Below, in pieces: positions 55,676-64,000 of a DNA stretch of 64,000 bases. The translations under genes were made by a program, and so were the position numbers. Source of the DNA: Lotus japonicus (Eukaryota > Streptophyta > Magnoliopsida > Fabales > Fabaceae). The stretch covers positions 26,206,369 to 26,270,368 of the forward strand of contig NC_080044.1 in the NCBI RefSeq assembly GCF_012489685.1, read 5' to 3'. Under the pieces are notes generated by a model. It saw nothing but the letters and a program-made list of their open reading frames with translations. It made no database searches and had not been told where the DNA came from. Within the stretch, counting starts at the first letter, position 1, and each line of letters starts with the position of its first letter.

Positions 55676-56889
55676 TGTAAGATCAAGTTTTGATCTAGTA
55701 GTACAACTCTATGTTTTGATGATTACAAGTTAACCTTTTGATATGAACAATTGTGGTACTCTAACGTGTTTTTCTGAGTGTGCTATTTGCAGGTTCTGAC
55801 CTCAACTCAATCTCACACTAATCAGAAGCACTGTGTATAAAGAGTGACCCAAGCAACGCTTTCGCATTCACCATGTTCAGGATGAACAGTGGAAAAGCTT
55901 CAGAAGTTCTGAAGCTATACAAACTCTGATGTGGACTCAGTCGCTAGAAGCTCTGAAGATCCAGAAGTTCTGATAACCAAGAAACACTGAAGGTTCAGAT
56001 GTTCTGATGGTGTAGAAGACTCTGAAGATCCAGAAGCTGAATAGTGGAAACTCTGAAGTCCAGAAGCAAGAAACTCTGAAGGCCATGTTCTTCCCTCTGA
56101 GTTCAGAATCAGAAGATACAATGGTCAGAGGATCTGTGCTTTCCCTCTGACTCTGATCAACCGGCTTCACAAGTTCCAATACGAAGCATTCCTCTGATCA
56201 GAAGTCTCCTAGGTTTAAAGGTCGCGTCGCTATCCAAGTACAAAAGCAACTGTACCTTCCTGACGACCTACCTAACGTTCTCAGCCACAGCAGAAGCTGG
56301 ATTTTCCAGAACTGCCCTCCAACGGTAGCATTTCCCATGCATCGCTCAACCCTAATCCTTGGAGTATATAAAGAGGCTGAAGACTGAAAGAAACAGCTAG
56401 AAGCAAGAAGCATTCACATACGCAAGACATATTCGAAAATCTTCTAAGTTTTCTTTCATCTGAAATTCATTGAGTTTACTATTAGCTTTTTAGAAGCAAA
56501 TCTCTTGTAAACGATTCTTTGATAAACAGTTTGTTTAGTTCCTTTAGGAGATCAAGGTTGATCGGATCCTAGAGAAGACTAAGAGAGTGAATCTTAGTGT
56601 GAGCTAAGTCAGTGTAATTGTTAGTCACTTGTAGGTTTCAAGTGCAGTTGTAACTCTTACCTGATTAGTGGATTGCCTTCATTCTAAGAAGGAAGAAATC
56701 ACCTTAACGGGTGGACTGGAGTAGCTTGAGTGATTTATCAAGTGAACCAGGATAAAATCCTTGTGTGCTTTTCTATCTCTTATCTTTAGCACTTAAGTTC
56801 TCGAAAGATTTGTCAAAATCTTTAAGGTGGAAGTTTTATACTGAAAACGTTATTCAAACCCCCCCTTTCTACCGTTTTTCATACCTTCA
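55676..56889 (+). repeat. Sir-3 3' LTR (1214 bp)
   Basis: Offset 10886 from the 5' LTR; two differences seen (C/G near 56143, A/G near 56395-56399). Confidence 0.96.
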
Positions 56890-56894
56890 CATAC
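56890..56894. repeat. Target-site duplication CATAC, right of Sir-3
   Basis: Identical to 44785-44789. Confidence 0.93.
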
Positions 56895-56919
56895 GCAGGT
56901 TGCTTTCAAGAGAGGCACC
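56895..56919 (+). mobile_element. Ath-2 leader fragment between Sir-3 and Na-1
   Basis: 25 bases of Ath-2 leader caught between two insertions; the last five (GCACC, 56915-56919) are the Na-1 target duplication. Confidence 0.85.
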
Positions 56920-58176
56920 TGATAAGCGCATAATTGATGCACTTTATGTTTGTCTTTCTAAGCTTCATTATATACATTTTTGTGCTTAATTGTTATGACT
57001 TAGCCATGTTTTGACCAATAGTGTTTATTTGGATTATTCATGGAAAAGAGTTTAATTCTACACTTTTAGTTTCTGTGACTGTTTTGCTAGAACAGGTTGA
57101 ATCTAGAGATACAAGTATCCAAATAGGGCGAATAATATGTCATTGGAAAGATAACTCGAAGCCCTACAACTTTCATGTTCAGCAAAATTCTATAATCAGC
57201 CTCTAACTTGGTCATAATATTCTTGCAAAGTTGCTGTCGCTAATCCTGGGAGTCTGGAACAGTCTGCACTAAAATGATCATATCTTGGGCTACAGAACTC
57301 CGAATTAGGATCCGATTGAAGGCCCGCGAAGCTGACTTAAAGACCTACAACTCTTATGTTTACCTCAGTTGAAGATTCAAACTTTTTGTGGGACCCACGA
57401 ATGTCTGATTGTTCAGCAGCTTACTCCTTTATTTGGGCCCGATTTTGTGAAGATTTAGAAAAGATTTAGATAACAAAGATTGTTACTTGATGAACAAGTT
57501 TATTTATTAGTATAAATAAGTGAGTTTAGGCTTTTGTTAGACCTCAGCACCAAACCACCAAATCACCACCTCACCATTACACCCTCACCTCCTCCCCTCT
57601 CATATCTCTCCCTCTTTTCTAATATGAGTTGCTAAACTCCATAGTTAGTCTTAGGATTTTTAATATTCTTGTGTTTGCAAACTTGAGGTTCTGTTCTTAA
57701 TGCAAATTTCTTCTTTATTAATTCTCTTCATCTCTATTTTTGATCTAGGGTTTGCTTAATTCCGTAGTTTTAGAAATAAGAGTTGATGCATGTTCGCTTA
57801 GTTCATGTTAGTTCGTAACTGTTTCTTAATCGCTTAGTTTAGGAAACTGTGAATTGATTTTCGCTTAGTTAATCAACTCTCACGAATTAGGGAAACAATA
57901 AGGAAGAATTAATCTTTTGTAACCAATGAAGGCTTGTTGCACTTGAATGTTATAATCCGATGACTAACGCTTTCTATCTTCTGTCTAGTCTATTTAGTTA
58001 TTGCTTTGTTACTTTTCAATCCAATCAATCAAACCCCCTTTTTAATTGCTTTATTTTACTCTAATATCAATTAATAATTTATCAAGTCCTTGTGAGAACG
58101 ATCCTGGTGTTCAACACCTTGTACTCCATTCAAAGCAAAAATACTTTGACACGCACCCGCGACAGTGCGTTCGTCA
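56920..58176 (+). repeat. Na-1 5' LTR (1257 bp)
   Basis: TGATAAGCG...TTCGTCA. A TATA-like TATAAATAAG lies near 57511. No gene. Confidence 0.93.
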
Positions 58177-58179
58177 AAT

Positions 58180-58197
58180 TGGCGCCGTTGCCGGGGA
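58180..58197 (+). other. Primer-binding site, tRNA-Asp type (Na-1)
   Basis: TGGCGCCGTTGCCGGGGA, the exact Athila-type primer site, three bases after the LTR. Confidence 0.93.
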
Positions 58198-58805
58198 CTT
58201 CGGTGATTATTAATTGTTCTTAGAGTATTTTTTTTTCGTTTTTAGTTTAATTTATTTTATTTTTATATTTTATATTTTTATTTTCGTTTTTATTTAAAAA
58301 AAAAGAAAAAAAAAGACCGTATATACTATTAGATTAGATTAGATTTGATTTGATTTATTAGATTGTAGCTTGTGTTTTTATTTTGTATCTATATCTTATA
58401 TATCTATCTCATATCTTTTATCTCTATCTCATATCTTCTAATTCTTTTTCCTATCTTCTATTTTTAGATCACTATCTTTTTTTTTTCTTTCTATATCTTT
58501 CCTCTCTTCTATATTAGTTTGTTATCTTTTCTATCTTCTTTCCCTTTAATATCATTCTTATTATTAATATTTACTATTCTTTGTTTTTTTTTATATACGT
58601 TGCTAACATTTTTTTTTTCAGATCTCGTTTTGTTTTTCTTTCACTAACATTTTTTTCCTTCGTTTCTTTTTTTTTTTTTTTTTTTTTACTTTTTTCTTAT
58701 ATTCCTTTTATACACGTTTTTTTTTCCTTAGATTTATATTTTTACTATCCGTTTGTTCTCTTTAATAACAAAAACAAGTGTTAGTCTGTGGAGTTTTTTG
58801 CAGTG
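58198..58805 (+). other. T-rich leader of Na-1
   Basis: Very T-rich, with TATCT-type simple repeats (58385-58520) and a run of about 21 T (58667-58687). No gene seen. Confidence 0.7.
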
Positions 58806-59864
58806 ATGGAAGCTAAACTTGATAAGCTTGAAGCCAGACTCGACGAGCTCCAATTTTCTGTTATACAAATGTTGCTCAAGAGCTATCAACAACAGTTTGA
58901 GTCACCTCAATGTTATCCACAAGAGAATTTTGAAAATATTTGGTGTGACCCACCTTGCTATCATCCACAAGGGCAATTCCAGCAGCCTATTTATTCACCA
59001 CCATGCTACTATCCGCAAGAGGAATTTCAATATCCATTTCATGATCCACATCATTCACAAGAGGAATTTCATCAACCTTGGAATGATTTACCCCAATTTT
59101 TGGAAGACCTTTCAAAGCAATATGAAGCAAACCAAGCCCAGTTTCAACAACCTCGACACGAGGAACCTTCCATATTGCAAGAAATTCAAGACATGTTGAA
59201 CCAAATGTCTGCAAATCTCAAAGCAAATGCTAATCAACACCTGCAAGATACTGCGAATTTACAAGCTTTAGTTAACGAGCTAGTTGCACACGCTCCCACA
59301 TTGCAACATGAAGTTGATGCAGAGATTGATGATGAAGTTAATCCTTGTATTGATACTCATCTTGATGCTAGCACTGATGGTTCTGGTGATGTTAATGAGT
59401 TTGAAGTCGATGTTGCTTCTGATGCTAATTCTAATGATGAGGAAAACAAACAAGAAATATATCTCCCTCTTCCACATAGAACTTATGAGAGTGAGAAGAT
59501 TTATCCTAGTGAAGAAGAAAATAAGTTGTTGGATGATTTCAAGAAGTGTTTTGCAGAGGATGAAGTTAAGAAGATGGATGTAGAATGTGGTTCTAAATTA
59601 GCAATTTTTCCACATAAGCCGCTTTTAATTAATCTAGACATTTTTGAAAAAGTCGTGCTTATTGAAGACTCTGTTGATTGCAAGCAATCAATTTCCATAG
59701 AAGAATATGTTTTGAAACCTCTACCGAAGCCTCCAGACAAAGAGTTGATTGTTGAATGTACTGATTTTTCATTTACTCTTATTTCAGGTGGTACACATGC
59801 TTGGAAAAAGTTTTCACTCAAACTGAACATTGTCATGAGTCATGCTGAAGGTGCTAGAGAATAG
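58806..59864 (+). CDS. Na-1 single frame, 352 aa, unknown (possibly truncated by a stop)
   Basis: ATG 58806 to TAG 59864. Begins with a heptad-type helix (MEAKLDKLEARLDELQ), followed by imperfect repeats rich in Gln, Pro, Tyr and Cys with the theme PPCYYPQEEFQ (about residues 35-110), a helical region, an acidic Asp/Ser stretch (about 180-220) and a C-terminal part containing KPLPKPPDKELIVECTDFS. After TAG the same phase is open for 57 further codons to TGA 60036-60038, with conserved-looking PPKPPDLWIVVV, so the TAG may be a recent nonsense change. No recognised gag or enzyme motif. Confidence 0.6.
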   Translation: MEAKLDKLEARLDELQFSVIQMLLKSYQQQFESPQCYPQENFENIWCDPPCYHPQGQFQQPIYSPPCYYPQEEFQYPFHDPHHSQEEFHQPWNDLPQFLEDLSKQYEANQAQFQQPRHEEPSILQEIQDMLNQMSANLKANANQHLQDTANLQALVNELVAHAPTLQHEVDAEIDDEVNPCIDTHLDASTDGSGDVNEFEVDVASDANSNDEENKQEIYLPLPHRTYESEKIYPSEEENKLLDDFKKCFAEDEVKKMDVECGSKLAIFPHKPLLINLDIFEKVVLIEDSVDCKQSISIEEYVLKPLPKPPDKELIVECTDFSFTLISGGTHAWKKFSLKLNIVMSHAEGARE

Positions 59865-60038
59865 TTTGAGTTTGTTAAGATTGTTGCAGATGAGATCCCT
59901 CCAAAGCCACCTGACTTGTGGATTGTAGTTGTTGTGCCTCAAAACTATGAGCTTCCTCTTAATGCAAGGCCTCCGCCGGACCCAGGTGATAGCATTTTCA
60001 GAGCATTACCAGGTTTCATGTCTCGCCAGCTCCCTTGA

Positions 60039-61523
60039 TTCCTGGTTTTTCCTAACCTTTCTCTTTTATTACACTTGTCTAATTTATTTGATGATTTGTG
60101 CCTCACATTGAGGACAATGTGTGATTTAAGTGTGGGGGTGAGAATCTTATTTAGGAGTAGTAGAACCTCAGTTAGGATAGTTTGCAATTTCAATTTATTT
60201 GCTTTGTTTTTATTGTTTTCAATAAAAGAGTTCACACTTTTTCAATGAGTTTTAGAGATGCTGAGTTTGTGAGCAATGTAACCACTTTTCTGTTAAGTTT
60301 CATGTCTCTTTTGGATGAAGTTGCTTGCATTTTGAGTTCATCATGATTTGCATTGAGAACTTATTTGTTGGATTCATTGTGTTATATGCTTGCCATGTGA
60401 GACTACCTTGTGAGATTTTGGACCAAACACTTGAATGGTAATATCATTGCCATGATTCTCTTCTTTCTTGTGTGATTTCCTCATGTTTATATGCACTGCA
60501 GAACTTGACTTGATTCTGACTCAAATTGTAGTTCATTTTCATACTTTGATGTGATAAGGCATTCTTTTTCAATAAGCTATTGGCCTAAAAAGCTTACCTT
60601 GCATGTTTTAACCTTTGTTTTAACCCCTTTAAGCCTAATATCTCTATTCTCTTGTAGCTCATTACAAGCCTAAGTGAAAAACAATGATGATACCTTACCT
60701 TAGGAAATGTAAGAGCTTTGGAATTGACTTGGGAATGAGTATTCAACAAGTGCGGGGGTGATTTATTTGAATGCATGGTCTAAGTTGCTCAAAAGAGGTG
60801 CCTTCCTTGAGGATAAATTGTAAGCAAGCTAAAAAGAAGTTGAAAGAAAAAAAAAAAGGGAAAAATATGCAAATGTCAAAAAAGAAAAAGAAAGAAAAAA
60901 AGAGAAGTTACAAAGTGAAGGAATGTACTAAAGAAAGAAAAGGAAGTGGAAGTTGAAAAAAATGAAGTTGTAAAAGGAAGAATGTGTTAATTCTTGGGGT
61001 TGTGAGTAAGTTTAATTTGAATTTTTCCCCATTGCTCTTATTTTTCCTAAGGTTTTAACTCTGAATATCTTTCATAAATCCTTCCTTGACCTTGGCCTCA
61101 TTACAACCTTCAAAAGTCCTTTGATCTTTGTATGCATTTGTTCAATTTAATTGGTGTGTTAGAATCTTGTCAAGCCTATGATAGATGCATGTTTTCATGA
61201 GATGATGAGAGTTGCTTAAGCATGATTAAACACAAGCCCAAAGACTTGAGAGTAGGGAGTATAACACTTGCATCCAACTTTGATGTTCAATTTGAAATTT
61301 CTTGTTGGCTTAGAATGTAGGTGATGGAATCTAATTTGTCTAATCTTTGTGGGAAATTAAGTGGTTAATTTCTTGCTCATAAATCAAAATTTCTACCTCT
61401 CAAAGATAAGTGTGAGCTGAGTTTTTATGTTTTAGGAAGTACTTGTTATCATAATTGATTTTCTGATTCTTCTTTGAAGTTAAGTTTTGCCCAGGAGTGC
61501 AAAAGGTTAAGTGTGGGGGTATT
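60039..61523 (+). other. Na-1 3' non-coding region with three polypurine-like tracts
   Basis: TTAAGTGTGGGGGTG (60126-60140), CAAGTGCGGGGGTG (60747-60760) and TTAAGTGTGGGGGT (61507-61520), the last three bases from the 3' LTR. An A-rich block (AAAGAAAA type) lies at 60840-60965. No gene seen. Confidence 0.75.
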
Positions 61524-62772
61524 TGATAAGCGCATAATTGATGCACTTTATGTTTGTCTTTCTAAGCTTCATTATATACATTTTTGTGCTTAATTGTTAT
61601 GACTTAGCCATGTTTTGACCATTAGTGTTTATTTGGATTATTCATGGAAAAGAGCTTAATTCTACACTTTTAGTTTCTGTGACTGTTTTGCTAGAACAGG
61701 TTGAATCTAGAGATAAAAATATCCAAATAGGGCGAATAATATGTCATTGGAAAGATAACTCGAAGCCCTACAACTTTCATGTTCAGCACAATTCTATAAT
61801 CAGCCTCTAACTTGGTCAGAATTTTCTTGCAAAGTTGCTGTTACTAATCCTGCGAGTCTGGAACAGTCTGCACTAAAATGATCATATCTTGGGCTACAGA
61901 ACTCCGAATTAGGATCTGATTGAAGGCCCGCGAAGCTGACTTAAAGACCTACAACTCTTATGTTTACCTCAGTTGAAGATTCAAACTTTTTGTGGGACCC
62001 ACGAATGTCTGATTGTTCAGCAGCTTACTCCTTTATTTAGGCCCGATTTTGTGAAGATTTAGAAAAGATTTATATAACAAAGATTGTTACTTGATGAACA
62101 AGTTTATTTATTAGTATAAATAAGTGAGTTTAGGCTTTTATTAGACCTCACCACCAAATCACCACCTCACCATTACACCCTCACCTCCTCCCCTCTCATA
62201 TCTCTCCCTCTTTTCTAATATGAGTTGCTAAACTCCATAGTTAGTCTTAGGATTTTTAATATTCTTGTGTTTGCAAACTTGAGGTTCTGTTCTTAATGCA
62301 AATTTCTTCTTTTTTAATTCTCTTCATCTCTATTTTTGATCTAGGGTTTGCTTAATTCCGTAGTTTTAGAAATAAGAGTTGATGCATGTTCGCTTAGTTC
62401 ATGTTAGTTCGTAACTGTTTCTTAATCGCTTAGTTTAGGAAACTGTGAATTGATTTTCGCTTAGTTAATCAACTCTCACGAATTAGGGAAACAATAAGGA
62501 AGAATTATACTTTTGTAACCAATGAAGGCTTGTTGCACTTGAATGTTATAATCCGATGACTAACGCTTTCTATCTTCTGTCTAGTCTATTTAGTTATTGC
62601 TTTGTTACTTTTCAATCCAATCAATCAAACCCCCTTTTTAATTGCTTTATTTTACTCTAATATCAATTAATAATTTATCAAGTCCTTGTGAGAACGATCC
62701 TGGTGTTCAACACCTTGTACTGCATTCAAAGCAAAAATACTTTGACAGGCACCCGCGACAGTGCGTTCGTCA
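61524..62772 (+). repeat. Na-1 3' LTR (1249 bp)
   Basis: TGATAAGCG...TTCGTCA; has lost 8 bp near 62145 relative to the 5' LTR. Confidence 0.93.
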
Positions 62773-62777
62773 GCACC
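62773..62777. repeat. Target-site duplication GCACC, right of Na-1
   Basis: Identical to 56915-56919. Confidence 0.92.
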
Positions 62778-62780
62778 ACC

Positions 62781-64000
62781 ATGGGTGGCTGCATGACAGA
62801 GGAGGAGATGCAAGCCCACATTGAGGCAAGGATCCAAGAGGGTATCACCCTCCGTTTGCGTGAACAAGAAGTTGAGAATGCCAACCGAACTCTTCGGGAA
62901 CTAACTTCGGGGTCCATGAGCTTTGACTATCCTGGAAGTATTGTCATTCCCGAAGGAGTGGGGAACTTTGAATTAAGACCGGCATTCATCAACATGGTGA
63001 GCCAAAGCCAATATGGTGGAGGTTCCTCGGAAGATCCTCATGCTCATATGGAGAAGTTCATCCGGAATTGCAACACTTATCGGGTGGTGAATGTTTCTAC
63101 AGAAGCAATCCGGTTGAGCCTATTTCCCTTCTCTTTGAAGGATGCAGCAGAGGATTGGCTGAACTCACAACCTCAAGGGAGTCTCACTACTTGGGAAGAC
63201 CTTGCAGAAAAATTCACAACGAGGTTCTTCCCAAGGTCCCTCTTGAGGAAATTGAAAAATGACATCATGACGTTCACACAATCCTCAGATGAAAATCTTT
63301 ATGAGGCTTGGGAGCATTTCAAGAAGCTTTTGAGGAAATGTCCTCAACACAATCTCACCCAAGCCGAATGTGTGGCGAAGTTTTATGATGGGTTACTATA
63401 TTCATCACGGTTTGGTTTGGACGCGGCTTCAAGTGGGGAGTTCGATGCTCTTCCCCCACAAGCGGGGTATGATTTGATAGAGAAAATGGCGATGAGAGCC
63501 ATGAACTCCGAGAATGAACGCCAGATTCGAAGAAGCTCTTTCGAAGTGGAATCTTATCATAAGCTCATAGCCTCCAACAATCAACTCTCCGAGGAGGTAG
63601 CGGAAATGCGGAAACATATTCAGGATGCCAAGTCAAATGGAGCGAGAGTAACTAGTTTGGAGTGCAAATTTTGTGGTGAATCTCATGATAGTAACCAGTG
63701 TACTGTTAATGATGATGTTGGCAAGGACAGAACATTGACTCAAGGAGGAAAAGCTCCAACCTCAGAGCAAGGGCCTCTTGTCCAGCCGCAAATTGTTGTA
63801 AAGACGGTTGGCAAGAGGAGTCTTGAGGAGCTGATTGAGAGATTCATTGATCATACATCGAGCAATTACAAGAGCCATGATATGGCTATCAAGAGCTTGG
63901 AGAGTCAATTGGGACAGCTAGCAAAGCAAATGTCCGAGAATCACCAAGGTAAGTTTTCTTCCGAAACTTTAACTTTGACTGAGCAAGAAAATACTACTGT
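62781..64000 (+). CDS. gag: Ath-2 gag, N-terminal 406 codons, open at window end
   Basis: ATG 62781, four bases after the Na-1 duplication, and no stop to the window end. Contains the Ty3 gag domain (segment FSLKDAAEDWLNSQPQG near residue 115 with KFTTRFFP following), as in Athila-type gag. Near residue 295 lies a knuckle-like CKFCGESHDSNQC (C-C-H-C with a one-residue-short C-H gap), then a helical segment (SLEELIERFIDHTS). The leader of this gene is in three pieces because Sir-3 and Na-1 both inserted just ahead of it, but the coding part seen here is undamaged. The rest, with pol, is beyond the window. Confidence 0.9.
   Translation, partial: MGGCMTEEEMQAHIEARIQEGITLRLREQEVENANRTLRELTSGSMSFDYPGSIVIPEGVGNFELRPAFINMVSQSQYGGGSSEDPHAHMEKFIRNCNTYRVVNVSTEAIRLSLFPFSLKDAAEDWLNSQPQGSLTTWEDLAEKFTTRFFPRSLLRKLKNDIMTFTQSSDENLYEAWEHFKKLLRKCPQHNLTQAECVAKFYDGLLYSSRFGLDAASSGEFDALPPQAGYDLIEKMAMRAMNSENERQIRRSSFEVESYHKLIASNNQLSEEVAEMRKHIQDAKSNGARVTSLECKFCGESHDSNQCTVNDDVGKDRTLTQGGKAPTSEQGPLVQPQIVVKTVGKRSLEELIERFIDHTSSNYKSHDMAIKSLESQLGQLAKQMSENHQGKFSSETLTLTEQENTT

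Larger units (their letters stand above)
44790..56889 (+). mobile_element. Sir-3: complete, intact-looking Sirevirus
   Basis: 12,100 bp with 1214-bp LTRs that differ at only two positions (near 45257 and 45513), a perfect 5-bp duplication CATAC, tRNA-iMet primer site, open gag, pol and envelope-like frames, an open antisense frame and four polypurine tracts. It is the youngest insertion in the window and the only one with no visible coding damage. Same family as Sir-1 at subfamily distance. Confidence 0.96.
56920..62772 (+). mobile_element. Na-1: non-autonomous LTR retrotransposon (5853 bp)
   Basis: LTRs of 1257 and 1249 bp (about 20 differences plus an 8-bp indel), duplication GCACC on both sides, tRNA-Asp primer site and a 3.3-kb interior without protease, RT, RNase H or integrase. 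The only sizeable frame is at 58806-59864. The primer site is that of Athila elements, so an Athila-type partner such as Ath-2 could supply the enzymes; that is inference. Confidence 0.93.

Noticed and set aside
58381..58790. Promoter or gene in the T-rich leader of Na-1 (67-codon frame at 58581)
   Set aside because: Phe/Leu-only composition from T-runs; simple repeats, no other support.

Overview
This window is flowering-plant nuclear DNA, most likely from a dicot and possibly a legume. That rests on the repertoire: a Tekay/Del-type chromovirus, Athila-type Ty3 elements primed by tRNA-Asp, and three Ty1/copia Sireviruses with envelope-like genes. I see no host gene, tRNA, rRNA or CRISPR array. 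Almost every base can be assigned to one nested stack of LTR retrotransposons. Names used here are local: Ath-1 and Ath-2 (Athila-type), Cop-1 (Ty1/copia, minus strand), Tek-1 (Tekay chromovirus), Sir-1, Sir-2 and Sir-3 (Sireviruses), sLTR (solo LTR), Na-1 (non-autonomous element).

Layout. Tek-1 (1-10927, 5' end outside the window) sits in the reverse transcriptase of Cop-1 (10928-15995, minus). Cop-1 sits in the 5' LTR of Ath-1, whose remnant is 15996-16599. A deletion joins that remnant to a truncated 5' LTR of Sir-1 (16600-41101). Sir-1 is interrupted by sLTR (21423-22625, minus, target duplication GAAGA) and by complete Sir-2 (26671-38778, duplication ATATA). Ath-1 resumes at 41102 with its 3' non-coding region and 3' LTR (42467-43384), which is interrupted by Ath-2 (43385 to beyond the window). 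Ath-2 is split by complete Sir-3 (44790-56889, duplication CATAC) and complete Na-1 (56920-62772, duplication GCACC). Its gag then runs off the right edge.

Relative age from LTR pairs, counted by eye: Sir-3 has 2 differences in 1214 bp, Tek-1 about 8 in 2235, Sir-2 5 in 1243, Sir-1 about 9 in 608, and Na-1 about 20 in 1249 plus an 8-bp indel. The order fits the nesting. Sir-3 is the only element with all reading frames open (gag, pol, envelope-like) and may be autonomous. Tek-1, Cop-1, Sir-1, Sir-2 and Na-1 carry stops, frameshifts or deletions.

Less ordinary content: a train of hairpins with conserved loops and covarying stems in the 4-kb Tek-1 LTR; a 232-codon reading frame inside that LTR; an antisense coiled-coil reading frame with its own TATA box between the envelope-like gene and 3' LTR of Sireviruses; a conserved inverted-repeat plus TATA-like module ahead of the envelope-like gene; templated filler DNA in Sir-1 gag; and perfect GC-rich palindromes in the Ath LTRs.
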